From assembly GCF_947507565.1 (NCBI RefSeq), contig NC_089186.1:1860001-1924000 (forward strand): 64,000 bases of DNA. Reading direction: 5' to 3'. The stretch comes from Oscarella lobularis. Taxonomy: Eukaryota > Porifera > Homoscleromorpha > Homosclerophorida > Oscarellidae. Shown piece after piece: positions 48,301 to 59,868 of the stretch (its first letter is position 1; each line of letters starts with the position of its first letter). A program made the position numbers and the translations under genes. Below the pieces are notes generated by a model, which saw nothing but the letters and a program-made list of their open reading frames with translations, had not been told where the DNA came from and did no database searches.

Positions 48301-48775
48301 TGCCGGCGGAGTACGTACACCGCTTGCCGGAATATATACACCGCCTGCCGGAATATGTACACCACCTGCCGGCGGAGTACGTACACCGCCTGCCGAAATA
48401 TATACACCGCCTGCCGGCGGAGTACGTACACCGCTTGCCGAAATATATACACCGCCTGCCGGAATATATACACCGCCTGCTGGAATATATACACCGCCTG
48501 CCGGCGGAGTACGTACACCGCCTGCCGGAATATGTACACCTCCTGCCGGCGGAGTACGTACACCGCTTGCCGGAATATATACACCGCTTGCCGGAATATA
48601 TACACCGCCTGCCGGCGGAGTACATAAACCGCCTGCCGGAATATATACACCGCCTGTCGGAATATATACACCGCCTGCCGGAATATATACACCGCCTGCC
48701 GGCGGAGTACATAATCCGCCTGCCGGAATATATACACCGCCTGCCGGCGGAGTACGTACACCGCCTGCCGGAATG
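45357..48775. repeat. 21/24-bp minisatellite, array A
   Basis: About 3.4 kb of a shared core TACACCGCCTGCCGG followed by one of two tails: AATATA (21-bp unit) or CGGAGTACG (24-bp unit). The two types are mixed in irregular order with scattered point variants. Neither unit contains a stop in any of six frames, so long open frames appear on both strands. Occasional units with odd lengths (46235, 48262) shift the frame, arguing against coding selection. The 24-bp unit can fold on itself (GTACACCGCC against GGCGGAGTAC). The array starts inside an arylsulfatase codon series and ends against an ankyrin exon. Confidence 0.97.
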
Positions 48776-51700
48776 ACTCCGCCCACTTCACTGTGCCTGT
48801 CGATGGGGAAATATTTTTGGCGTTGAATGGCTCGTCAGTCACGGTGCAAATGTCAACGTGGAAGACGTCGTATGACTTGGAATTGATTTCATATGGTTTC
48901 ACTCATCACTCTTTTTTAGATGGGACGTACGCCATATTCTTTTGCCTGTGCAAGTTCCGTTGACACAATGAAGAAAATGGTCTATCTCAAAGAACATGGC
49001 TACATTTTGTCACCATCTGATATTGTAACAGAATTGATATCAACCCTCTCGCAACAATAACTTTTGATTTATAGGTTTGGGGAGCTGAAAATCAATTTTC
49101 TTCATCTGAAAAAGCAAATGAGATTTTTAATTATCTTGTCAATGAAAAGGGATTGAGCGTCAACGCTACTGACGAGGTGATACACGACATGTTTTTGTTT
49201 GCTACATGTGCAATATTTGTAATAGTATGGGTGGACTCCTCTGCATCGTGCCTGCTTCAATGGAAGCATTTTTGGAGTGAAATGGCTTGTGGAACACAAC
49301 GCTGATATCAATAGCTTCGACAGGGTTAGAAGATTTCACTTGTGATAGTTTTATTCTTATTTCATCTTCAGAGGGGCACAACGCCTTTTATGAGGGCGTG
49401 TCAAAGTTCCATCAATCGTTTAGCGAAAGTTCGCTACTTGGATGAAAAAGGAGCAAACTGTCAAGCAAAAGATCACGTGAGATGTTGTTTATTTGCTACA
49501 AATTCAACAAATCGCCGTCTTTTTTATTCAGGAAGGGCAGACGGCTTTGTTTGATGCCACCAATCGCTCAGAGTGTGAAGATGACGAAGTGAAAGATGTT
49601 CTTCGATATCTTGTCATTAAGAAAGGCATTGATATCAATTCCGTCGATGAGGTCGCATTCTTACGATTTTACATTTTTGTTTGTTAATCCTATTTTTAGG
49701 AGGGAAGGACACCCTTATTGCACGCATTTCGTCATTTTTCTTCTTTCCTTGTCATTCAGCAACTAATTGAATTAGGAGCTGATGTCTCTGTCAGAAATAA
49801 GGTTAGTCAGAATTCTCATTTCTCACTCGTTCTCTATTCAAATCTTTGTAGAACAAACAAAATGCATTGCATATGGTTGCAAAAAGCTTATCAAGAGAAG
49901 ACGCATCAGTTATTGATCTATTGATTAAGAAGGGTGTTGACGTCACGTGTCAAGATCAGGTGACGTGATTTTCTTGTAAATTAGAGAGAATCTATAAACG
50001 TGAATTTAAGGACGGAAAGACGCCTCATCAGGTGGCACGTGATGGTGAAATCAGAGCTCTCCTTCGACAGCATTACGTACGTCATCATTTTGATTGAGTT
50101 CTCTTATGTATTTATTTTAATAGGACGCCGCGCGATTTTCCGTTCTTCAACGAGAAACGGTTCGTCCAGATTCAATTAAATTCTGCGTAGTTGGCAGCGA
50201 AATGGCGGGAAAAACGACGTTCGTCATTTCTCTTCTTCAACTCAATCAACCTCTACCCAAGAACGAAGATCGTACGCCGGGCGTGGAAATTCACAATTGC
50301 CAAATTCCGAGAGTTGGCAAAGGATCGGCGTGGGACTTTGGGGCCCAACCCACATTCCACAGTGCACACGGTCTCTTCTTTCAAAAGTCCAATACATTGT
50401 TCATTCTTGTCCTTCCTGTTCGGAAAGGAGAAAAGATGACGTCAGAGAGGATTCTTTGTCTTCTAGAAAAGGGACGATTTTGGTGTGCATTCTCTAAAGC
50501 TGCATTGAGAACGCTTCCGCCTCACTTGAAATCACGCATTCGCCTTCTTGTGATCTTCAATCAAATTGGTTTCAATGAGGAGGCGGGAGTTGAAGTGAGG
50601 TTCGAGCTGAAACGAATCGCCGAAATTCTTCAAAACGAATTTGGAGACACTTTTGAAATTGCAGGCGTGCTTGAAATGGATTGCAGCAAGCGCCAATCAG
50701 ATCGGATGAACGACTGTCGAAAGAAACTGAAATACATCCGCGAAAAAATGCTAGAGGTAATAGCTGAGTCCTCTTTAGTACCTTATCTTTAAAATTTATC
50801 TTTGCACACCGACAGACAGCGGATGATGTCCCTAAACTGTGCCATGCCATTGAGCAGTATCTTTCTCCTCCCAATGAGAAGAGAAAGAAGCCACTGGCGT
50901 ATTTTCTGACAGCTGATGAATTTGAAAAGTGGGTTGCTGAAAAAGTTGGCATCAAATTGGCTGAGGACGAGAAAAAAGTGGCCGTGGAGTATCTAGACTC
51001 GTCTGGAATAGTGAGTAAATCTTATATGTTTATTTGTGAATCATATATTATGTTTACTTAGATAATTAATCTTGGTCGTCGAATTTGCCTACAGCCTATC
51101 TGGCTTTGTCACAGTGTGATCGGTCCTCTTCTCGCTCCGCCTTATTTCGTTGTCGCTATGCCAGCTATAAAATCGGGCAGAGCGTCAAAGAAAGATATCC
51201 AATCGGCTCTGACGAATTTCGGAAATTATTCTCAAGCAAAAGGGCAACCCGTCTCCATTCGTGGTGACAGCCGACGAAGCAATTGAAATTCTTCGCTACT
51301 TGGAGCTGTGCGTTCCAATAGAAAACGAGCCAGAAGTGTATCAAATTCCGGCGCTTCTTGACGATTCAATTCCTCGCGACGCCTGGGTTGAAGATCCGAT
51401 GCTGGACGTGTATCGTGGTCAACGATACGAGTGCGCCCGTTGCGTCGACATCATCTCGCCGTCATCATTCGTTGCCTTTCAGTGCCGATGCTCGTTTCTA
51501 GAAAACGTAAGCCACCGGGCGTGGAAGGACGGCGTCAAATTGGTGAAAATCGTCGGTGACAAAGTAATTGAATGTCTCATTGAAACCGGAATAAAGAAGG
51601 AACACTGCTGCATCGACGTCATTCTTCGCTGGTCCAGCAAAGCCGACTGCGAAAGAGAGGCCAAAGAATTCCTTGACGAGCTCAAAACGATGATCGCGAA

Positions 51701-52882
51701 GGCGTGCGACGAGAGAAGCCCGGGTGTCATACTCAATTGGTTCTATTTGGACAGTACTCATCTCAAAACAACTTGACGAAGATCCGGCTATTTATTCATC
51801 GAGCGAAGTTGATCAAAAGGTCAATGCCGCGGCTTTCAATAATTTCTTGTTTTCAACTCGCCCGGAAAAATGGAATCGTTCGTCTATTAGAGACCTGGTG
51901 ATTATGGAAGAGAAGCCAGAGGTAATCATTTCAATCAGAAGAATGTCTTTTTGAATTTCTCTCGTACTAGAGCACAGCCGTTTCTGTGGATTCTCCTCCG
52001 ACTCGCTTTTTGACAGGTGCTCGCTCCGAGTATTTTCCCGACGACGATGAGTTGTCAGACCATGTGATCATGGAAGAGAAGCACGAGGTAATTATTTAGA
52101 CAAGCAATGCGGGATATTCAATATCTCTTATATTTAGCATGACCCGGTTTCTCAGCAAACTTTATTCGCTTCGGGTACACGCTCCGATTCTCCCGCTAAA
52201 GATTCTTTTTCCGACGACGATGAGTTGGTATCAGACCAGGTGATCATGCAAGAGAAGCAAGAGGTAATGATTTAGCAAGCAATGTGGGATATTCAATATC
52301 TCTTATATTTAGCATGACCCGGTTTCTCAGCAAACTTTCTTCGCTTCAGGTGCACACTCCGATTCTCCCGCTAAAGATTCTGATTCTTTTCCCGGCGACG
52401 ACGAGTTGCTTACGGACCAGGTGATAACAGCGTGCTCTCGCGTCCGAGGATCACTCTGGGAAGAAATTGGCGCTTGCGTCATTGATTTGGACGCAATCAA
52501 ACAGATCCGCGATGACACTCGTAGCCACCCCTTACGTATGAAGATGGTGCTCGATTCGTGGAAAACAGCAAAATCACCAACTGTAGGTGAGCTTCTACAT
52601 TGGTTTGAGGAGGTTGGCGTTAACCGAACGGTTATCAAAACAAAATACAAAGACCTATATGGACGTAAGTAACCAGTTTTTTTATTTTTATTTCTGTTCT
52701 TTATCGTTTTGGCAAGCTGTGCTATTTGTATAAGGTATCGTTTTCTGATAATTTGCTAACTGTGACCATTTTTTATTTTAGATATTTTTCGTTATTTTTC
52801 GTTAAGATACATACGGTACCTATATCCATATGTCAATTCCCGTACGTGTAGGCGTCCAACGCACGGAAAGACGTCGAAATGA
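48776..52882 (+). CDS. ankyrin-Roc-COR-Death domain (ROCO/DAPK-like) gene, 5' truncated
   Basis: A ROCO-type protein without a visible kinase. Ankyrin exons run from 48776 to about 50077 (RPLHCACRWGNIFGVEWLV, WTPLHRACFNGSIFGVKWLV, TTPFMRACQSSINRLAKVRY, QTALFDATNRSE, RTPLLHAFRHF, NALHMVAKSL). The Roc GTPase exon starts near 50125 (P-loop VVGSEMAGKTTF, WDFGAQPTFHSAH). The COR-like region spans about 50818-51930, and a C-terminal Death domain lies at about 52420-52664 (SLWEEIGACVIDLDAIKQIR, VLDSWKTAKSPTVGELLHWF). A last exon may run to 52882. Two +1 frameshifts fall in AAAA runs (51238-51241 and 51765-51768); removing one A restores the homologous frame in each. The first ankyrin exon abuts array A and has no upstream exon or start. 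Pseudogene, indel errors or an assembly break all remain possible. Confidence 0.78.
52088..52425 (+). repeat. tandem exon-plus-intron duplication in the ROCO gene
   Basis: Two neighbouring exons (about 52139-52264 and 52313-52420) encode near-identical peptides (HDPVSQQTLFASG and HDPVSQQTFFASG, then DSPAKDS and an acidic DDDEL stretch). Their preceding introns, containing AATATCTCTTATATTTAG, are also nearly the same. The exon before (about 51971-52087) is a more diverged member, ending DHVIMEEKHE. The linker before the Death domain has therefore grown by copying an exon with its intron. Confidence 0.85.
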
Positions 52883-53140
52883 AGAAGGAGTCCGCTGAAA
52901 AGGACCATGAACAGCAAAGGAAAGACAAAGACTCCGCATCCGTCGAGAATGAACAGGAAACGGGGAGCGGGATCTCCCTTTGGGAAACCAACTGAAGAAA
53001 TGTCGAAGACTCGAGACCAGGTTCGACGAACAAGCACTACATCGCTTTGCGATCGACGCATCGCAAGCTGAATCACGTCGCTCTTCGCCAAGTTCTCATC
53101 GCCTCCTTCCTGGAAAGTTCGTGTGTCTCTTTCAATCGAA
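52883..53140. other. unassigned unique sequence between ROCO gene and array B
   Basis: A plus-strand frame reads charged sequence (KDVEMKKESAEKDHEQQRKD) ending at a stop near 52995. It might be an alternative final exon, since an acceptor-like TGTAG lies just before it, but its phase does not fit the Death-domain exon. Nothing else is recognisable. Confidence 0.35.
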
Positions 53141-56100
53141 GGTACGTACACCGCCATATATACACCGCTTGCCGGAATATATACACAGCCTGCCGGAATA
53201 TATACACCGCCTGCTGGCGGAGTAAGTACACCGCTTGCCGGAATATATACACCGCTTGCCAGAATATATACACCGCCTGCCGGCGGAGTACGTACACCGC
53301 TTGCCGGCATATATACACCGCCTCCCGGCGGAGTACGTACACCGCCTGCCAGAATATATACACCGCCTGCCGGAATATATACACCGCTAGCCGGAATATA
53401 TATACCGCCTGCCAGAATATCTACACCGCCTGCCGGAATATATACACCGCCTGCTGGCGGAGTACGTACACCGCCTGCCGGAATATATACACCGCCTGCT
53501 GGCGGAGTACGTACACCGCCTGCCGGAATATATACACCGCCTGCCGGAATATATACACCGCCTGCCGGCGAAGTACGTACACCGCCTGCCGAAATATATA
53601 CACCGCCTGCCGGAATATATACACCGCCTGCTGGCGGAGTACGTACACCGCTTGCCGGAATATATACATCGCCTGCTGGCGGAGTACGTACACCGCCTGC
53701 CGGAATATATACACCGCCTGCCGGAATATATACGCCGCCTGCCGGCGGAGTACGTACACCGCCTGCCGGAATATATACACCGCTTGCCGGAATATATACA
53801 CCGCCTGCTGGCGGAGTACGTACACCGCCTGCCGGAATATATACACCGCCTTCCGGCGGAGTACGTACACCGCCTGCCGGAATATATACACCACCTGCCG
53901 GAATATATACACCGCCTGCCGGCGGAGTACATAGACCGCCTGCCGGAATATATACACCGCCTGCCGGCGGAGTACGTACACCGCCTGCCGGAATATATAC
54001 ACCGCCTGCCGGAATATATACACCGCCTGCCGAAATATATACACCGCCTGCCGGAATATATACACCGCCTGCCGGAATATATACACCGCCTGCCTGCGAA
54101 GTACATACACCGCCTGCCGAAATATATACACCGCCTGCCGGAATATATACACCGCCTGCCGGCGGAGTACGTACACCGCCTGCCAAAATATATACACCGC
54201 CTGCCGGCGGAGTACGTACACCGCCTGCCGGAATATATACACCGCCTGCCGGCGGAGTACGTACACCGCCTGCCGGAATATATACACCGCCTGCCGGCGG
54301 AGTACATACACCGCCTGCCGGAATATATACACCGCCTGCCGGCGGAGTACATACACCGCCTGCCGGAATATATACACCGCCTGCCGGCGGAGTACATACA
54401 CCGCCTGCCGGAATATATACACCGCCTGCTGGCGGAGTACGTACACCGCCTGCCGGAATATATACACCGCCTGCCGGAATATATACACCGCCTGCCGGCG
54501 GAGTACATACACCGCCTGCCGGAATATATACACCGCCTGCCGGCGGAGTACATACACCGCCTACCGGAATATATACACCGCCTGCTGGCGGAGTACGTAC
54601 ACCGCCTGCCGGAATATATACACCGCCTGCCGGAATATATACACCGCCTGCCGGCGGAGTACATACACCGCCTGCCGGAATATATACACCGCCTGCCGGA
54701 ATATATACACCGCCTGCTGAAATATATACACCGCCTGCCGGAATATATACACCGCCTGCCGGAATATATACACCGCCTGCCTGCGAAGTACGTATACCGC
54801 CTGCCGAAATATATACACCGCCTGCCGGAATATATACACCGCCTGCCGGCGGAGTACGTACACCGCCTGCCAAAATATATACACCGCTTGCCGGAATATA
54901 TACACCGCCTGCCGGAATATATACACCGCCTGCCGAAATATATACACCGCCTGCTGGCGGAGTACGTACACCGCTTGCCGGAATATATACACCGCCTGCC
55001 GGCGGAGTACGTACACCGCCTGCCGGAATATATAAACCGCCTGCCGGAATATATACACCGCCTGCTGGCGGAGTACGTACACCGCTTGCCGGAATATATA
55101 CACCGCCTGCCGGAATATATACACCGCCTGCCGAAATATATACACCGCCTGCCGGAATATATACACCGCCTGCCGGAATATATACACCGCCTGCCGGAAT
55201 ATATACACCGCCTGCCGGCGGAGTACATACACCGCCTGCCGGAATATATACACCGCCTGCCGGAATATATACACCGCCTGCCGAAATATATACACCGCCT
55301 GCCGGAATATATACACCGCCTGCCGAAATATATACACCGCCTGCCGAAATATATACACCGCCTGCCGGAATATATACACCGCCTGCCGGCGGAGTACGTA
55401 CACCGCCTGCCAAAATATATACACCGCCTGCCGGCGGAGTACGTACACCGCCTGCCGAAATATATACACCGCCTGCCGGAATATATACACCGCCTGCCGG
55501 AATATATACACCGCCTGCCGGAATATATACACCGCCTGCTGGCGGAGTACGTACACCGCTTGCCGGAATATATACACCGCCTGCCGGAATATATACACCT
55601 CCTGCCGGCGAAGTACGTACACCGCCTGCCGGAATATATACACCGCCTGCCGACGGAGTACGTACACCGCCTGCCGAAATATATACACCGCCTGCCGGCG
55701 GAGTACGTACACCGCCTGCCGGAATATATACACCGCCTGCCGGAATATATACACCGCCTGCCGGCGGAGTACGTACACCGCTTGCCGGAATATATACACC
55801 GCCTGCCGGAATATATACACCGCCTGCCGGAATATATACAGCGCCTGCCCGAATATATACACCGCCTGCCGGAAAATATACACCGCCTGCCGGAATATAT
55901 ACACCGTCTGCCGGAATATATACACCGCCTGCCGGCGAAGTACGTACACCGCCTGCCGGAATATATACACCGCCTGCCGGAATATATACAGCTCCTGCCG
56001 GAATATATACACCGCCTGCCGACGGAGTACGTACACCGCCTGCCGAAATATATACACCGCCTGCCGGCGGAGTACGTACACCGCCTGCCGGAATATATAC

Positions 56101-56210
56101 ACCGCCTGCCGGCGGAGTACGTAAACCGCCTGCTGGAATATATACACCGCCTGCCGGAATATATACACCGCCTGCCGGCGAAGTACGTACACCGCCTGCC
56201 GGAATATATA
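53141..56210. repeat. 21/24-bp minisatellite, array B
   Basis: The same units as array A over about 3.07 kb. Rare variant units CTGCCTGCGAAGTACATAC (about 54090) and CTGCCTGCGAAGTACGTAT (about 54778) recur in the same order in array C. The array ends at GGAATATATA, where the first MITE-like element is inserted. Confidence 0.97.
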
Positions 56211-56471
56211 CCGTAAAGTCGTCATTAGAAGCCGCGGCTGAAGTCAATAGTAGCCGCAGAAAAAGCGCTGTTTCTATTCGAGCGTGTGGGTCATAGTTCT
56301 TTTAAAAACGTTCGCAGTGGTATCGGAGTGGCTTTGCCTTATGCGAAAAGCAGTTTAGCGCCTTTTTCAAGGTAGTGCGCCGCTTTTCCTCTACAATAAA
56401 GGAAAATTTTCTGCGGCTTCTTTTCGAGAGCGGCTTTTATTTAGGGGCGGCTTTTAATGGCGACTTTACGG
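56211..56471. mobile_element. 261-bp MITE-like element in the minisatellite, copy 1
   Basis: A non-repeat island bounded by inverted termini: CCGTAAAGTCG at the left and CGACTTTACGG at the right, with similarity extending to about 27 bp (left ...TCATTAGAAGCCGC, right complement ...CCATTAAAAGCCGC). A TA lies on each side (56209-56210 and 56472-56473). Removing the element and one TA restores GGAATATATACACCGCC, a standard unit junction. Size, termini and TA duplication fit a non-autonomous Tc1/mariner-type element. It has no coding capacity. Confidence 0.9.
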
Positions 56472-57900
56472 TACACCGCCTGCCGGAATATATACAGCGC
56501 CTGCCGGAATATATACACCGCCTGCCGGAATATATACAGCGCCTGCCGGAATATATACACCGCCTGCCGGAATATATACACCGCCTGCCGGCGGAGTACG
56601 TACACCGCCTGCCGGAATATATACACCGCCTGCCGGAATATATACACCGCCTGCCGGCGAAGTACGTACACCGCCTGCCGGAATATATACACCGCCTGCC
56701 GGCGGAGTACATACACCGCCTGCCGGAATATATACACCGCCTGCCGGCGGAGTACGTACACCGCCTCCGAAATATATTCACCGCCTGCCGGCGGAGTACG
56801 TACACCGCCTGCCGGAATATATACACCGCCTGCCGGAATATATACACCGCCTGCCGGCGGAGTACGTACACCGCTTGCCGGAATATATACACCGCCGGCC
56901 GGAATATATACACCGCCTGCCTGCGAAGTACATACACCGCCTGCCGAAATATATACACCGCCTGCCGGAATATATACACCGCCTGCCGGCGGAGTACGTA
57001 CACCGCCTGCCAAAATATATACACCGCCTGCCGGCGGAGTACGTACACCGCCTGCCGGAATATATACACCGCCTGCCGGCGGAGTACGTACACCGCCTGC
57101 CGGAATATATACACCGCCTGCCGGCGGAGTACATACACCGCCTGCCGGAATATATACACCGCCTGCCGGCGGAGTACATACACCGCCTGCCGGAATATAT
57201 ACACCGCCTGCCGGCGGAGTACGTACACCGCCTGCCGGAATATATACACCGCCTGCCGGAATATATACACCGCCTGCCGGAATATATACACCGCCTGCTG
57301 GCGGAGTACGTACACCGCCTGCCGGAATATATACACCGCCTGCCGGAATATATACACCGCCTGCCGAAATATATACACCGCCTGCCGGAATATATACACC
57401 GCCTGCCGGAATATATACACCGCCTGCCTGCGAAGTACGTATACCGCCTGCCGAAATATATACACCGCCTGCCGGAATATATACACCGCCCTCCGGCGGA
57501 GTACGTACACCGCCTGCCAAAATATATACACCGCTTGCCGGAATATATACACCGCCTGCCGGAATATATACACCGCCTGCCGAAATATATACACCGCCTG
57601 CTGGCGGAGTACGTACACCGCTTGCCGGAATATATACACCGCCTGCCGGCGAAGTACGTACACCGCCTGCCGGAATATATGCACCGCCTGCCGGAATATA
57701 TACAGCTCCTGCCGGAATATATACACCGCCTGCCGGCGGAGTACGTACACCGCCTGCCGGAATATATACACCGCCTGCCGGCGGAGTACGTACACCGCCT
57801 GCTGGAATATATACACCGCCTGCCGGAATATATACACCGCCTGCCGGAATATATACACCGCTTGCCGGCGAAGTACGTACACCGCCTGCCGGAATATATA
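56472..57900. repeat. 21/24-bp minisatellite, array C
   Basis: A 1.43-kb block that looks like a shortened copy of the end of array B. It shares rare unit variants at about 56918 and 57424 in the same order and ends with the same GCGAAGTACGTACACCGCC unit before the second MITE-like element. A unit with a shortened core lies at about 56763. Confidence 0.96.
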
Positions 57901-58161
57901 CCGTAAAGTCGTCATTAGAAGCCGCGGCTGAAGTCAATAGTAGCCGCAGAAAAAGTGCGGTTTCTATTCGAGCGTGTGGGTCATAGTTCTTTTAAAAACG
58001 TTCGCAGTGGTATCGGAGTGGCTTTGCCTTATGCGAAAAGCAGTTTAGCGCCTTTTTCAAGGTAGTGCGCCGCTTTTCCTCTACAATAAAGGAAAATTTT
58101 CTGCGGCTTCTTTTCGAGAGCGGCTTTTATTTAGGGGCGGCTTTTAATGGCGACTTTACGG
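57901..58161. mobile_element. 261-bp MITE-like element, copy 2
   Basis: Nearly identical to copy 1 (differences seen near 57955: GTGCGG against GCGCTG) with the same termini and flanking TA. The repeat units on both sides also match those around copy 1, so this copy arose by duplication of a 1,690-bp block and not by a second insertion. Confidence 0.9.
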
Positions 58162-59104
58162 TACACCGCCTGCCGGAATATATACAGCGCCTGCCGGAAT
58201 ATATACACCGCCTGCCGGAATATATACAGCGCCTGCCGGAATATATACACCGCCTGCCGGAATATATACACCGCCTGCCGGCGGAGTACGTACACCGCCT
58301 GCCGGAATATATACACCGCCTGCCGGAATATATACAGCGCCTGCCGGAATATATACACTGCCTGCCGGCGGAGTACGTACACCGCCTGATGGAATATCTA
58401 CACCGCCTGCCGGAATATACACACCGCCTGCTGGCGGAGTACGTACACCGCCTACAGGAATATATACACCGCCATCCGGCGGAGTACGTACACCGCCTGC
58501 CGGAATATATACACCGCCTTGTGGCGGTGTACGTACACCGCCTGCCGGAATATATACACCGCCTGCCAGAATATATACACCGCCTGCCAGAATATATACA
58601 CCGCCTGCCGGAATATCTACACCGCCTGCCGGCGGAGTACGTATACCGCCTGCCGAAATATATACACCGCCTGCCGGCGGAGTACGTTCACCGCGTGCAG
58701 GAATATATACACCGCCTGCCGGAATATATACACCGCCTGCCGGCGGAGTACGTACTCCGCCTGCCGGAATATATACACCGCCTGCCGGCGGAATACGTAC
58801 ACCGCTTGCCGGAATATATACACCGCCTGCCAGAATATATACACCGCCTGTCGGAATATATACACCGCCTGCCGTCGGAGTACGTACACCGCCTGCCGGA
58901 ATATATACACCGCCTGCCGGCGGAGTACGTACACCGCCTGCCGGAATATATACACCGCCTGCGGGCGGTGTACGTACACCGCCTGCCGGAATATATACAC
59001 CGCCTGCCGGCGAAGTACGTACACCGCCTGCCGGAATATATACACCGCCTGCCGTTATATATACACCGCCTGTCGGCGGAGTACGTACACCGCCTGCCGG
59101 AATA
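58162..59104. repeat. 21/24-bp minisatellite, array D
   Basis: A 0.94-kb block beginning exactly like array C (alternating CACCGCC and CAGCGCC units) and then becoming more diverged, with variants such as GGCGGTGTACGTACACCGCC, a perfect palindrome, at about 58523 and 58966. It ends at the resumed arylsulfatase sequence. Confidence 0.96.
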
Positions 59105-59566
59105 TTGAAACTGGACGGATACAATCAATGGGACACGATAAGTAATGACAGCGATTCTCCTTGCACTGAAATCTTGCACAATATTCGACCAACTTGTAGT
59201 AACAGCTACGAAAACTTTACCTATCGCGCCGCCGTTCGCATTGGAGATTGGAAACTAATAGTCTGTAATCCCGAAAACTCGAGTTGGGTACCGCCGCCCG
59301 GAATGAAATGTCCGACCAATTGCACGGGAAACTTCACGACTGGAATGTGGCTGTTTAACATAGCAGAAGATCCGGAAGAACGAAACGATTTGAGCGATGC
59401 TTATCTAAAGAAAGTCAAAGAGCTGCTCGATAGGATTGAGTATTACAATAGCACGGCGGTCCCGGCACGATATCCTGATCCTGATCTAATGGCAGATCCT
59501 GCTCTGCACGATGGAGCTTGGGTTCCGTGGCAGAAAGATCCGGAATCTCATTTCGAGTCAGTTTGA
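59105..59566 (+). pseudogene. arylsulfatase B-type gene, copy 1, 3' part
   Basis: Resumes copy-2 homology at [18 protein letters not shown] and runs through [48 protein letters not shown] and [20 protein letters not shown] to the stop at 59566. One T fewer than copy 2 near the end changes the last residues. Substitutions against copy 2 include two new cysteines (SPCTEI for SPRTEI, LIVCNP for LIVGNP), consistent with relaxed constraint. A polyadenylation signal, AATAAA, follows near 59652. Confidence 0.88.
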
Positions 59567-59690
59567 ATTTCGGTACGTAACGTCAATGCAAACTGTTCGC
59601 GCTGTTGGTTATTGAATGTGGTCAATGCAAGCTATCTGCAGTGTTAGTCAAATAAAATATTTTTTGGAATTTTGGAAATAATCAATCATG

Positions 59691-59868
59691 TCTCCATTAG
59701 CGCGCGTGAGAAGTTTATTCAACAAAGAAATAATACGAAGAAATAATGGCTGAAATCAAGAAGAAGAAGAGCTTCTTGAAGAAGACTAGACGGCGAGGAA
59801 ATCCTATCAGCGCGTCTCAGTCGCAGAAGATGGGTGAGGCGAGCCTAGCGACGTCGGAAGAGATCAAA
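59691..59868 (+). pseudogene. duplicated first-exon fragment of WDR37
   Basis: Nearly identical to 61728-61900, the start of WDR37, including [20 protein letters not shown] and [12 protein letters not shown] 13-base insertion near 59733 puts the upper ATG out of frame. Identity ends abruptly after GAGATCAAAAC at about 59868, where sequence from the PTK7-like gene begins. It is the truncated downstream end of the first copy of a tandem duplication. Confidence 0.88.

Noticed and set aside
45357-48775. CRISPR-like array
   Set aside because: There are no unique spacers: the whole sequence is variants of the same unit, and the genome is animal.
45189-48902. Open frames of more than 1,100 codons on both strands across array A, and similar ones in arrays B-D
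   Set aside because: They follow from repeat units without stops in any frame; frames switch where units have odd lengths, and no start, signal or domain supports a protein.
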